A DNA stretch of 64,000 nt from Mycobacteroides sp. CBMA 271 (GTDB lineage Bacteria > Actinomycetota > Actinomycetes > Mycobacteriales > Mycobacteriaceae), in NCBI RefSeq assembly GCF_009729205.1, contig NZ_VTHB01000001.1:744001-808000 (forward strand). Direction: 5' to 3'. The notes beneath the pieces were generated by a model that ran no database searches, was not told where the DNA came from, and worked only from the letters and a program-made list of their open reading frames with translations. Made by a program: the position numbers and the translations under genes. Shown piece after piece: positions 52,820 through 61,607 of this stretch. The number at the start of each line of letters is the position of its first letter. Positions within the stretch are counted from its first letter, which is position 1.

Positions 52820-53416
52820 CTAGGACTCCGGCGCCGCGGTTCGGCCTCTGCCGCGCGCCCATCGGATCGCCCGGTACGCCAGCCAGGCGAGTCCGACCAG
52901 TAGCACCAAGACCACGATGAAGGCGACTAACGGCAGCGCCAAGGCGAGGATCGTCAGCACCAGCGAGGTGCCGTCCTCGGCGGTCGAGACCACCGGATTC
53001 CCCACTCCGGCAGTGGTTCCCGTCACGAATGGGCGTGCGACCGTTCTACTGGCGTGCACGCTGCCCGCGGTGATGGCCCCAAGTATCGCCGCCACCGCGG
53101 GAGGCAGGTTCGACGACAGACTTGTTTCGGCCGTGAACAGAATGGCTCCCGATGCCGGCGCAATGAAGGTGCCGATCGCATGCAGGACGGAGTCCAGCGC
53201 CGGGATCTTGTCGCCGATGAGGTCGAGCACAAAGATGACCGCCAGCACGATGAGCGCCGGGGTGGAGGACAACCAGCCGTAGGACGGGCCGAGCTCGATC
53301 CAGCCGAATCGGTCCGCTGCGCCCACCGCGAGCAGCGGCAGCCAGGCGTTGAGGCCGGCGGCACCGGAGAGCCCGAATGCCCCGAGGACGGCGCTGATAG
53401 CCGAGGTGATCTCCAT
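52820..53416 (-). CDS. DUF4126-family membrane protein
   Basis: 198 residues, four to five transmembrane segments. Begins MEITSAISAVLGAFGLSGAAGLNAWLPLLAVGAADRFG, the DUF4126 pattern, and has ILGAITAGSVHASRTVARPFVTGTTAGVGNPVVST. Function unknown. Confidence 0.85.
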   Translation of the reverse strand: MEITSAISAVLGAFGLSGAAGLNAWLPLLAVGAADRFGWIELGPSYGWLSSTPALIVLAVIFVLDLIGDKIPALDSVLHAIGTFIAPASGAILFTAETSLSSNLPPAVAAILGAITAGSVHASRTVARPFVTGTTAGVGNPVVSTAEDGTSLVLTILALALPLVAFIVVLVLLVGLAWLAYRAIRWARGRGRTAAPES

Positions 53417-53467
53417 GTCACGAGTGTGACGCCACCGCGGAGTTTCAGTGGATGTTTCGCGGTGAGG

Positions 53468-53912
53468 TCACACTCGGGTGGTGAGTTCGACGATGAGCGG
53501 CACCCCACCCTCGAACCACACCCGATGCAATTCGAGGATCTTGCGTTTCGATGGAAAGCCCTTGCGGTGAAACAGGTTTTCGAGGTAGTCGAAGGCGCAC
53601 CTGCGGGTTGGCCTGGATGTTCTTGACCCAGAGGGTGTGCCGGGTGATCGCGACCAGATAGGTCCTCTCCCCGTCGCGCACCGCCTTGACGTAGGTGACG
53701 CGTGGACTGCCGGACTTTCGCCCGATGGTGGTCAGCACGCCGACACCGCGAGGCACTCGGATCGCGAACCACGGCCGATGGACGGCGTGCAGCGCGCTGG
53801 CGAAACGGCGGCGCTCCGCCAGCGGCGCTGCCGTGGTGTCCAACCCTGGCCTGCGCTCAAACACATACCGCCCGTCGGTGTAGCGCAGGGAATCCGGGAT
53901 GGGATCGTTCAT
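53468..53912 (-). pseudogene. nitroreductase/deazaflavin-type protein, internally deleted and frameshifted
   Basis: The ATG at 53912 starts MNDPIPDSLRYTDGRYVFERR and continues through PRGVGVLTTIGRKSGSPRVTYVKAVRDGE...LWVKNIQANPQVRLR, the first two thirds of a nitroreductase (Ddn-like, F420-type) family protein. At about 53594 the reading jumps one frame: FDYLENLFHRKG...KILELHRVWFEGGVPLIVEL then TGA at 53468, the family's usual C-terminus. About 25-35 residues between are absent. As read straight through, the frame ends in unrelated residues at 53445. Probably inactive. Confidence 0.65.
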
Positions 53913-53916
53913 GCTC

Positions 53917-55416
53917 TTAGCGGGGCGCCCAGTTGCCATGGAATCCTGCCGGAACGCGCTGCGGCAGATGCACGGTCGCCATCAGATCGAGAGTGACCGC
54001 GTCCATCAGCAGGAGCTGACCTTCGTCGCAGCGGCGGTCGACTGCGAATCCGATCAGCACGCCGTCATCCTCGGTGGCCGCCGTTGGGTTCGGCACGAAC
54101 GACATCTCCCCGAGCACGATGGCGGGATCGAGTCGGCTGGTCTGGGTGGCGCCGGTTTCATAGTCGTATTTGACGATGCTGGCTCCGGCAGCTTCGCCGG
54201 CGCTGAAGAAGTTCTCCACATCGGGCAGATACCCGTAGCGGTGTTTCTTGCCCGTCAATGTCTCATTGATGCGGGGGAATTCGAGATGCCGGTCATCCTT
54301 GCGCTCCATGTGCACCGTGCCCTTGGTGAGGTCGATCGTCCACCGGTCGAGCTGCCCCTTGGCGTCGCTGGGCCCCAGCACATCCTGCGAGAACATCGAG
54401 TCGTACCGCACCAGGTCGATCACCAGCACCTCCGAACCGTTGCGGGTTTCGGAGTAGCCGTTGAGTGGGTGGAAGACGTAGCACGGGTCGATCTGGAACC
54501 AGCGCACGTCGGAGTTTCCGCCCTCGCGCGGCATGACGCCAATCCTGGCCGGGTACTTGGTATTCCACGAATACGGTACGGACGGCGACTTGCCGGAGTA
54601 CTGGCTAGCCCTGGCCGCAATGGGACCGGGAATCTTGATCTTGCCGATCAGCGAGTTCATGACGAGCTGGGCAGGCTTGCGCAGCAGTCGCGGCACGGGC
54701 ACCGACCGGCCAATCATGGACATGTCCAGGGTGACGGGCAGGTCGTAGAAGACGACGTACTTCTCGGTGAGGGTGAAATCGTGCATCATCGGCGCGCCGT
54801 GTACTTGAATATCGACGGTCCGGCGGGCCCGTCCGTCGGTGCCGATCACCGAGTACTGGACCGTCCTCCCGCGCGCGAAGGAATATGAGACAGCATGCAT
54901 TTCGCCGGTGTCGGGATCGGTATGCGGATGCGCCGTGTAACCACCCGGCAGCGTGCCGTCGAAATCGCAAGTACCCACCGTCTCGAGATCCTCGGTGAGC
55001 TCGTAGTTGGCGATACCGCCCTCGACCAGCGCCAGCGTGCGCCCGGCGTGACTGAGCACATTGGTGTTCGGCCCGATGACGCCCATGCCCGCGTTCATGC
55101 TGATGGCAGATGGCGCCGCCTCGCCGAGCGCCTTGGCGACCGACGGCGTGCGCACCCACCGATTGCGATACCACTGCGCCTTGCCGTCGCGCAGCGACAG
55201 TCCGTGCACCATGGCGTCACCACTGAAGAGGTGATAGGCGGCCGGATCGACCTCGGCGGCCGGGTTGGGGCCGTTGCGCAGATACCTGCCGTCGAGGTGA
55301 TCGGGCAGGGACCCGGTGACTTCGAGATCGACGCTGTCCATCTCCCGTTCCACCGGCTCCCATATGCCGGTCAGGTAGGGACTCGTTTCGGTGGTCGGCT
55401 GAGCTGTGGCAGTCAT
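53917..55416 (-). CDS. carotenoid oxygenase
   Basis: 499 residues from ATG 55416 (GGAGGA upstream). The beta-propeller enzyme ligates Fe(II) by four His, visible in TAHPH, MMHDFTLT, VFHPLNGYSE, and near the C-terminus GFHGNW. Cleaves carotenoid or related polyene substrates to apocarotenals. Divergent from its likely TetR regulator; corresponds to Rv0654. Confidence 0.93.
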   Translation of the reverse strand: MTATAQPTTETSPYLTGIWEPVEREMDSVDLEVTGSLPDHLDGRYLRNGPNPAAEVDPAAYHLFSGDAMVHGLSLRDGKAQWYRNRWVRTPSVAKALGEAAPSAISMNAGMGVIGPNTNVLSHAGRTLALVEGGIANYELTEDLETVGTCDFDGTLPGGYTAHPHTDPDTGEMHAVSYSFARGRTVQYSVIGTDGRARRTVDIQVHGAPMMHDFTLTEKYVVFYDLPVTLDMSMIGRSVPVPRLLRKPAQLVMNSLIGKIKIPGPIAARASQYSGKSPSVPYSWNTKYPARIGVMPREGGNSDVRWFQIDPCYVFHPLNGYSETRNGSEVLVIDLVRYDSMFSQDVLGPSDAKGQLDRWTIDLTKGTVHMERKDDRHLEFPRINETLTGKKHRYGYLPDVENFFSAGEAAGASIVKYDYETGATQTSRLDPAIVLGEMSFVPNPTAATEDDGVLIGFAVDRRCDEGQLLLMDAVTLDLMATVHLPQRVPAGFHGNWAPR

Positions 55417-55440
55417 CGTTGTCCTCCGCGGCTGGGCTGG

Positions 55441-55466
55441 CATAACGTTGTTATTACGACGTTATG
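55441..55466. promoter_or_regulatory. near-perfect palindrome, TetR operator of the carotenoid oxygenase
   Basis: Arms CATAACGT (55441-55448) and ACGTTATG (55459-55466), spacer of 10 bp with partial symmetry. It lies between the divergent oxygenase and TetR genes, where one site can control both. Confidence 0.7.
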
Positions 55467-55502
55467 GTGAACCTACTCCGGTTGTGCGAACATGGCAACA
55501 CC

Positions 55503-56231
55503 ATGTCAGAAGGTCTTCACGCGAACGACACGTCAGCGCCCAGTAATCGTCAGGGAACGGCCCCCCGCAATCCCCGCATCGATCTCGTCGCCGCGGCGGT
55601 CGGGCTTTTGAACGACCAGGGGCCCGACGCGTTGCAGACACGCAAGATCGCCGCTGCCGCAGGCACCTCCACGATGGCGGTCTACACGTACTTCGGCGGC
55701 ATGCGCGAGCTCATCGCGGAGGTGGCCGAGGAGGGGTTGCGCCAATTCGCGGAGGCGCAAGCGGTGGTCGAACAGACCGACGACGTGATCGCCGACTTCA
55801 TGATGACCGGAATGGCCTACCGCCAGTTCGCCATTGACTTCCCACACATGTATCGGCTGATGTTCGGCGTGACCAGTGCGCACGGCGTCGACGCCCCCCG
55901 CAGGAACATGTTCGATACCTCGCACGTGACGCCGGAGCATCCCAGCGCGGCCTATCTGTTTCGGTGCGTACAACGCGCCATGGCTGCGGGCAGGATCGAC
56001 GGCTCCCCCGACGACGCCGCGAAGGTCGCCGCGACCGCCGCGAAGTTTTGGACCATCATGCACGGCTTCGTCATGCTCGAGCTCGCAGGCTTCTGGGGCG
56101 ATGACGGTGTGGCGGTGGGTCCCGTGCTGGGCTCAATGACCACGGATCTGCTTATCGCACTTGGCGATACGGCTGAACGGGTGAACACCTCAGCGGCCAC
56201 GGCCGTCGCCCGGATCGCCGCATCGACTTAA
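55503..56231 (+). CDS. TetR-family regulator (Rv0653c-like)
   Basis: 242 residues from ATG 55503. Helix-turn-helix LQTRKIAAAAGTSTMAVYTYFGGMRELIAEV. A long C-terminal effector domain (HMYRLMFGVTSAHGVD...FWTIMHGFVMLELAGFWGD). It likely represses the divergent carotenoid oxygenase through the palindrome between them. The stop overlaps the convergent small membrane gene by 4 bp (TTAA). Confidence 0.92.
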   Translation: MSEGLHANDTSAPSNRQGTAPRNPRIDLVAAAVGLLNDQGPDALQTRKIAAAAGTSTMAVYTYFGGMRELIAEVAEEGLRQFAEAQAVVEQTDDVIADFMMTGMAYRQFAIDFPHMYRLMFGVTSAHGVDAPRRNMFDTSHVTPEHPSAAYLFRCVQRAMAAGRIDGSPDDAAKVAATAAKFWTIMHGFVMLELAGFWGDDGVAVGPVLGSMTTDLLIALGDTAERVNTSAATAVARIAAST

Positions 56232-56530
56232 GGGGCCCAGGAGATTTCGTAACCGTCGCTTCCGGTTGACGGAAATGTGGGCGGCAACGAGAGGACGGGT
56301 TGGGGCGACGGCGCATCGCGCAACGCCACCACGGTAGCGGCGGCGGTTGCGAGGGGAGCACGCATGTCGAAGGCCAGCCGCGCCAGCAGCCGGTTGCGCA
56401 ACTCGGCGTCGGACGGCACCGTCGTCCGCAACGGCACGACCACCGGCGCGGTAGCTCGGCGACGACGGGCACGAAACACCACGACCAGCAGCAGAAAACA
56501 GCCCACCGCAACAAACACATAGACGGCCAC
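56228..56530 (-). CDS. small membrane protein, unknown
   Basis: About 100 residues from GTG 56530 (VAVYVFVAVGCFLLLVVVFRARRRR). One transmembrane helix, then a basic region and a cytosolic tail (SDAELRNRLLARLAFDMRAPLATAAATVVALRD). A longer frame reaches 56611. No family recognised. Confidence 0.55.
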   Translation of the reverse strand: MAVYVFVAVGCFLLLVVVFRARRRRATAPVVVPLRTTVPSDAELRNRLLARLAFDMRAPLATAAATVVALRDAPSPQPVLSLPPTFPSTGSDGYEISWAP

Positions 56531-56649
56531 GCAATCGAGTGTGCGGATTGTGTCGGTATCCCGCAATTTCTCACCCGAATCCGCACGCTCGGCTGAATAT
56601 GTCAATCCCATTCAGGTCCAGCAGGGCGGCTTGATCCGGACCCACCCTG

Positions 56650-56958
56650 ATGCACGGATCAGGCAGACTGCTGAGCTCGGGTATGAGCGAGTCGGCGGGA
56701 GTCCGTGCCGGTTTCGATGATGTTGCCGCCGCGGTGGTCGAGGCAATCCGCTTGCTCGCCCCTGAGTTAGCGGGCAAGAGCGCGGACAGGAGTCCTCAGA
56801 AGCTCACAAAAGTTCGCCGCCGGCTCAGGGTGATGATCTATACCGAGATCGGGTGGCCGAACTTCCACGTTTGGGGGTGGACGGAAGCCGGTGGCGATGA
56901 TTTCGGATTGGTCATTTGCTCTCCCAGCTCAGAGAGAAACGGATACCTGTCTCGATAG
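56650..56958 (+). CDS. hypothetical ORF running over the istB remnant
   Basis: 102 codons. The first 27 are the complement of the istB tail. From about residue 30 (VVEAIRLLAPELAGKSADRS...MIYTEIGWPNFHVWGWTEAGGDDFG) it reads like a real protein piece. It may be the 3' part of an older gene truncated by the insertion element, or a short hypothetical gene. Few signs of a promoter. The remainder of the gap up to 57049 shows nothing else. Confidence 0.3.
   Translation: MHGSGRLLSSGMSESAGVRAGFDDVAAAVVEAIRLLAPELAGKSADRSPQKLTKVRRRLRVMIYTEIGWPNFHVWGWTEAGGDDFGLVICSPSSERNGYLSR
56659..56731 (-). mobile_element. IS21-family istB 3'-end remnant, copy 1
   Basis: On the minus strand GGNIIETGTDSRRLAHTRA...QSA followed by TGA, the C-terminus of an IstB-type ATPase. 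About 64 bp match copy 2 at 59091 with seven or so differences. No inverted repeats or istA are present, so it is only a relic. Confidence 0.6.
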
Positions 56959-57049
56959 ACGAGGGGCCTGCGCAGGGAACACGTCCGCAAACTTGTCCCC
57001 GCGGCAACCTGGACATGAATGGTCTTGTCGCGCAATCCTCTTCTGACTG

Positions 57050-58015
57050 TCATGGTGGCGAGACCGTGAGGTGAAGGGCGAGCCGACTGACGGTGTCGGC
57101 GAGCTCGGTTGGTTCGATGACGACCACGGGGGAGGTGAGCGCAATGCGCGCAACCGTCATGGTGAGCCTGCCGAGATCTTCGCTGCGGATCTGGACAAGG
57201 CAGCGGTCCCCTGCCACCTCGATTGGTGTGTGGTCAATCCATCTGAGCACACCCTCGAGGTCGGCGAACGTGGCTTCGATGGCGAGTTTTGCATCGTGGT
57301 GACGGGGTGGCGAGCCGACTGATCTCGCGACGAAGCCTGCCGCGTCACCGCCCGGGATCTCGCGTGGCGTGAAATGACTGCCTGCCAGCCAGGGCTCCGA
57401 GAGCCGGTCCAGTCGAAATGTTCGCCAGTCGGCACGATGGTGATCCCATGCTACGAGATACCAACGACGTCCAGCCGTGACAAGGCGGTGCGGCTCGACG
57501 AGCCGTCTGCTGCTCTCGCCATCACCTCGCCGATAGTCGAAACGCACGTGCTCGTGGTCGCGACATGCCGCAGCGAGCACACTGAGTGCTTCGGGGTCGA
57601 CGATGTCGTCGTCGACCCGCCGCATGGAACTGACGCTCGAATGCAGTGCCGACACACGTCGGCGTAGCCGATGGGGCAGGAGTGTTTCGATCTTCGTCAG
57701 CGCGCGCAGCGACGTTTCTTCGATGCCGCTGATGGCGGCCTCGGCGGCGTAGCGCAGCCCGACGGCTACCGCCACGGACTCGTCATCGTCGAGGATCAGG
57801 GGCGGCACGTGCGCCCCCGTTGCGAGTCGGTAGCCCCCGTATTTTCCGGACGTGGAATCGACCGGATAGCCAAGGTCGCGTAGGCGATCGATGTCGCGGC
57901 GCACCGTTCGCTGCGTGACATCGAGTCGTGCGGCAAGTTCGGCGCAGTGCCAGAAACGATGGGTCTGAAGGAGCGAGAGCAGTTGCAGTGCTCGGCCTGT
58001 GGGATCGTTCCGCAT
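57050..58015 (-). CDS. WYL-domain transcriptional regulator (YafY-like)
   Basis: 321 residues. N-terminal winged helix (CAELAARLDVTQRTVRRDIDRLRDLGYPVDSTSGKYGGYRL), then the WYL domain (RRLVEPHRLVTAGRRWYLVAWDHHRADWRTFRLDRL). Divergent from the epoxide-hydrolase-like gene with a 110-bp gap, so it probably controls it. WYL proteins often sense nucleotides or stress signals; ligand unknown. Confidence 0.92.
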   Translation of the reverse strand: MRNDPTGRALQLLSLLQTHRFWHCAELAARLDVTQRTVRRDIDRLRDLGYPVDSTSGKYGGYRLATGAHVPPLILDDDESVAVAVGLRYAAEAAISGIEETSLRALTKIETLLPHRLRRRVSALHSSVSSMRRVDDDIVDPEALSVLAAACRDHEHVRFDYRRGDGESSRRLVEPHRLVTAGRRWYLVAWDHHRADWRTFRLDRLSEPWLAGSHFTPREIPGGDAAGFVARSVGSPPRHHDAKLAIEATFADLEGVLRWIDHTPIEVAGDRCLVQIRSEDLGRLTMTVARIALTSPVVVIEPTELADTVSRLALHLTVSPP

Positions 58016-58125
58016 TTCTTCAGATTGCCAGCGATCTAGGACTTCATGTGTCCACGATGCTCCCTATCGTCGGAGCAACCGGCCGATCCAGACACGAGAT
58101 CGGTACTCAACCCAAAGGAGCATCT

Positions 58126-59067
58126 GTGGATCCATCCGACTTCCCCAGGCCCGTCCTTATCCCAGTCAACGGCGTGGAACTCGAAGTCTTTGAAGCAGGG
58201 CGACACAATGCCGGGAAACCCATCGTGCTGTGTCACGGATGGCCAGAGCACGCCTATTCTTGGCGATACCAGGTGCCCGCCCTTGTCGCGGCGGGCTACC
58301 ACGTCATCGTCCCGAACCAGCGCGGCTACGGCAACTCATCACGTCCGACCGAAGTGACGGACTATGACATTGAACATTTAGCGGGTGATCTCATCGCACT
58401 TCTCGATCACTACGGCTACGAAGATGCCACCTTTGTCGGTCACGATTGGGGCGCCTTTGTCGTGTGGGGCCTGACCCTGTTGCACCCGCACCGGGTAAAC
58501 AAAGTGATCAACCTAAGCCTGCCCTACCAGGATCGCGGAGAGCAGCCCTGGATTGAGTTCATGGAAGCCGTGCTTGGCAGTGACTTCTACTTCGTCCACT
58601 TCAATCGAGAGCCGGGCGTCGCGGACGCCGTGTTCGACGACAACACCTTCCGGTTCCTCCGCAACCTGTACCGGAAGAACGAACCCCGCAGGGAGCCTCA
58701 GCCGGGTATGGCGCTGCTCGATCTCGCCAGAGCAGAGGCGCCACTCGGTGAGCCTCTGATGAGCGATAGCGAATTGGCCGTTTTCGTCTCTGCATTCGAA
58801 TCGACAGGATTCACGGGCAGTGTGAACTGGTACAGGAACCTTGACCGCAACTGGCGTTTGCTGGCGGAGGTGGACCCGATCATCCAACAGCCCGCACTCA
58901 TGATCTACGGCGACCGTGACGCGATCGCGAGGGCTGCGAACCTGACAGAGTTCGTGCCCAATGTGGAAGTAGTCAATCTCGACTGCGGTCATTGGATCCA
59001 GCAAGAAAGACCCGATGAGACCAACCAAGCGATCTTGAACTGGCTGGAACGGCAGGATGCCACATAG
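58126..59067 (+). CDS. alpha/beta hydrolase, epoxide-hydrolase type
   Basis: 313 residues from GTG 58126, with AAAGGAG five bases upstream. Oxyanion HGWPEHAYSWRYQVP, nucleophile Asp in GHDWGAFVVWGL, and catalytic His in LDCGHWIQQERP. These match soluble epoxide hydrolases. The longer frame from 57928 overlaps the WYL gene. Divergent from a WYL regulator and bracketed by istB relics. Confidence 0.9.
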   Translation: MDPSDFPRPVLIPVNGVELEVFEAGRHNAGKPIVLCHGWPEHAYSWRYQVPALVAAGYHVIVPNQRGYGNSSRPTEVTDYDIEHLAGDLIALLDHYGYEDATFVGHDWGAFVVWGLTLLHPHRVNKVINLSLPYQDRGEQPWIEFMEAVLGSDFYFVHFNREPGVADAVFDDNTFRFLRNLYRKNEPRREPQPGMALLDLARAEAPLGEPLMSDSELAVFVSAFESTGFTGSVNWYRNLDRNWRLLAEVDPIIQQPALMIYGDRDAIARAANLTEFVPNVEVVNLDCGHWIQQERPDETNQAILNWLERQDAT

Positions 59068-59090
59068 TTTCAAGGCTAGGTGCGGTCTCG

Positions 59091-59196
59091 GATTGCTGAG
59101 CTCGGGTGTGGGCGAGTCGGTAGGAGTCGGTGCCGGTTTCGATGATGCTGCCGCCGAAGGTGAGCCGATCCACGATGGCGGCGCAAAGTCGTGGCA
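59091..59196 (-). mobile_element. IS21-family istB 3'-end remnant, copy 2
   Basis: Minus strand text CAAIVDRLTFGGSIIETGTDS and YRLAHTRAQQ is the C-terminal part of an IstB-like ATPase. Same orientation as copy 1, about 2.4 kb away. It begins 24 bp after the hydrolase stop and ends 8 bp before the rplL terminator. Confidence 0.65.
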
Positions 59197-59204
59197 AAAA
59201 CGAA

Positions 59205-59240
59205 ATCGGCCCCGCAAGTCCGAGGACTTGCGGGGCCGAT
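59205..59240 (-). terminator. strong rho-independent terminator of rplJ-rplL
   Basis: Two perfect 17-base arms (59205-59221 and 59224-59240) form a GC-rich stem. On the minus strand the stem is followed by TTCGTTTTTGCC. It directly follows rplL. Confidence 0.93.
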
Positions 59241-59255
59241 TGGCGGTACTGCGAA

Positions 59256-59642
59256 CTACTTGACGGTGACCGTCGCGCCGGCGGCCTCGAGCTTGGCCTT
59301 GGCGTCGTCGGCGGCCTCCTTGGCGACCTTCTCCAGCAGCGGCTTGGGGGCCGCGTCAACCAGGTCCTTGGCTTCCTTCAGACCCAGGCCGGAGACGATC
59401 TCGCGGACAACCTTGATGACGCCGATCTTCTTGTCACCGGCGCTCTCCAGGATGACGTCGAACTCGCTCTGCTCTTCGGCAGCCTCGGCGGCCGGGGCAG
59501 CGCCACCGGCAGCGGCGACGGCGACCGGAGCGGCAGCGGTGACCTCGAAGACCTCTTCGAAGGTCTTGACGAACTCGGACAGCTCAAGCAGCGTCAGCTC
59601 CTTGAAAGCATCGATCAGTTCCTCGGTGCTCAGCTTTGCCAT
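59256..59642 (-). CDS. rplL: 50S ribosomal protein L7/L12
   Basis: 128 residues. N-terminal dimer domain ([30 protein letters not shown]), an Ala/Pro hinge, and the C-terminal domain ([33 protein letters not shown]). Forms the stalk that recruits translation factors. AAGGAAGG precedes the ATG. 51 bp after rplJ. Confidence 0.99.
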   Translation of the reverse strand: MAKLSTEELIDAFKELTLLELSEFVKTFEEVFEVTAAAPVAVAAAGGAAPAAEAAEEQSEFDVILESAGDKKIGVIKVVREIVSGLGLKEAKDLVDAAPKPLLEKVAKEAADDAKAKLEAAGATVTVK

Positions 59643-59693
59643 AATGTGGTTCCTTCCTTGATTTACAACGGTTTTGAGTCTGGGAAGTAGTGC

Positions 59694-60221
59694 TTACGCA
59701 GCTTCTTCGCCAGCCTTCTTTTCCTGCAGGGCGGCGGCCAGGCGTGCAACCTGAGACGCCGGGGCGTTGAACAGCCCGGCGGCCTTGGCCAGGTTGCCCT
59801 TCATTGCGCCAGCCAGCTTGGCCAGCAGCACCTCACGCGATTCCAGATCGGCGATGCGCTCTACCTCGGCGACTGTCAGGGCGCGGCCGTCCATGTAGCC
59901 GCCCTTGATGATCAGTGCCTTGTTTTCTTTTGCGAAGGTCTTGATCGCCTTCGCGGCGTCCACGGGCTCACCCTGGATGAACGCAATTGCCGTTGGGCCA
60001 CTGAACAGTTCGTCCAGGCCCTCCACACCGGCGTCCGAAGCCGCACGCTTGACAAGCGTGTTCTTGGCGACGGAGTAGGTAGCGGAAGCTCCGAGGGAGC
60101 GACGCAGGGTGGCCAGAGCGGACACCGACAGGCCGCGGTACTCGGTGATCACCGTGGCAGTCGAACCCTTGAACTGCTCGGTGATCTCGGCAACGGCAGA
60201 GACCTTGTCAGTCTTGGCCAT
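59694..60221 (-). CDS. rplJ: 50S ribosomal protein L10
   Basis: 175 residues from ATG 60221 ([33 protein letters not shown]), AGGAGG upstream. The longer frame to 60272 lacks similarity. L10 anchors the L7/L12 stalk and, as an L10-L12 complex, usually represses its own mRNA through the leader. Confidence 0.99.
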   Translation of the reverse strand: MAKTDKVSAVAEITEQFKGSTATVITEYRGLSVSALATLRRSLGASATYSVAKNTLVKRAASDAGVEGLDELFSGPTAIAFIQGEPVDAAKAIKTFAKENKALIIKGGYMDGRALTVAEVERIADLESREVLLAKLAGAMKGNLAKAAGLFNAPASQVARLAAALQEKKAGEEAA

Positions 60222-60480
60222 GTATTGCCTCCTCATCTCGTTTTCGGTCGTTCCACCTGGGACTGCCGACAAGAGAGGGGCCGAAATGACGAACGCCCCG
60301 ACGCAGACAGGTCGGGGCGTGAAAACTACGGACTTAACCGCAGGTCTACCTCGTCCTCCTGCGTGGGCCGTCCGGATAATCCGGAACCTTCAACCTCGCG
60401 AGAGGTGACCGACGGTCTTCGGTGGAGCTGCATCAGGCTACCGCAGGTAGGGCATGCAATCCAAAACGAGCCGGGGCACG
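60222..60480 (-). ncRNA. L10 leader region with a GC-rich hairpin
   Basis: Long untranslated region before rplJ on the minus strand. It has a perfect 10-bp hairpin, ACGCCCCGAC (60293-60302) and GTCGGGGCGT (60311-60320), with an 8-nt loop, and earlier pairings around TCCGGATTATCCGGA (about 60370-60384) and ACCGTCGGT. Such leaders bind L10-L12 to attenuate expression. Exact boundaries are inferred. Confidence 0.65.
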
Positions 60481-60508
60481 CCCTCGGGCACAGTGGTAGC
60501 AAGGAGTG

Positions 60509-61468
60509 ATGCCTGAGCCTCAAGCGCCGTCTCCCACTCGGAACGGCGTCGCCCGCAACGGCGATATCGAACTCTTCTACGAAGACCTGGGTAATCCCGA
60601 AGATCCCGCGGTCGTGCTCGTCATGGGCGTGGCCGCACAGCTCCCGATGTGGCCGGACGGATTCTGTCAGCGGCTGCTAAAGAGTGGTTATCGAGTAGTC
60701 AGGTTCGACAACCGCGATTGCGGACTGTCGACCAAGCTGGACGGCCACAAAGCGCCAGGGTCGGTGCACCGCCGGGTCGTGCGCTACACCTTCGGCAAGG
60801 GCAGCGAGGTCCCGTACACGCTCGTCGACATGGCCGAGGATGTCCGCAGCCTCATCGACCACCTGGGCATCGAGCGAGCTCACGTCGTGGGGGCCTCGAT
60901 GGGCGGCATGATCGTGCAGGTCTTCGCCGGCACGTACCCCGAGCGTGTGCACTCCGTCGGCATCATCTACTCGGCCACCGGACGCCCGTTCTCGCGGCCG
61001 CCGTCCTGGGAACTGATCCGCACCGCCATGAACGCTCCGGGCAGGAATGCCACTCCCGAGGAGTGGCTCGAGTTCGAGGTCAACAACGGGATCGTCTACA
61101 ACGGGCCCGAGAACCTCCCCTCCCGCGAAGAGTTGCGTCGGCGCATCTTGGACCACAAGGCGCGCAGTGACTATCCGGTCGGTACGGTTCGCCAGTTCGA
61201 CGCCATTTTGGGCACCGGTAGCCTGCTGCGTTTCACCCGTGCCATCACCGCGCCGACGGTCGTCATCCACGGGCGTAACGACCCGTTGGTCCCGTACCAG
61301 AATGGACGGGTGGTGGCCAAGAACATTCGGAACTCACGTTTTGCGCTCATCGAGGGCATGGGGCACGACCTGCCCGAACCGCTGTGGGAGCCCGTTACTC
61401 GCGAGTTGTTGGGTAATTTCGCGAGAAACTTTCAACAGGTCAACCGTCTCGATCCTCTCGACGGGTGA
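60509..61468 (+). CDS. alpha/beta hydrolase
   Basis: 319 residues. Nucleophile elbow GASMGGMIVQVFAG and DNRDCGLSTKLDGH; catalytic Asp and His in HGRNDPLVPY and EGMGHDLPEPLW. Closely similar to the gene at 62986 (same opening NGDIELFYEDLGNPEDPAVVLVMG), so they are paralogues around an ABC1 kinase. Start at ATG 60509 next to a GTG at 60506. Substrate unknown, probably ester or lactone. Confidence 0.88.
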   Translation: MPEPQAPSPTRNGVARNGDIELFYEDLGNPEDPAVVLVMGVAAQLPMWPDGFCQRLLKSGYRVVRFDNRDCGLSTKLDGHKAPGSVHRRVVRYTFGKGSEVPYTLVDMAEDVRSLIDHLGIERAHVVGASMGGMIVQVFAGTYPERVHSVGIIYSATGRPFSRPPSWELIRTAMNAPGRNATPEEWLEFEVNNGIVYNGPENLPSREELRRRILDHKARSDYPVGTVRQFDAILGTGSLLRFTRAITAPTVVIHGRNDPLVPYQNGRVVAKNIRNSRFALIEGMGHDLPEPLWEPVTRELLGNFARNFQQVNRLDPLDG

Positions 61469-61607
61469 GGCCGTCGGTCGCCGCGGGGCCGCAACCAACG
61501 GGGTCGTTCGCCACGCCGCTCCAGATGACCTGGTCGAAGCGACAAAACCCTGAGCTGTGCCGCACCGACTAGGGCAGAACCCGAATCATGCGGCACACTT
61601 GCATTTC

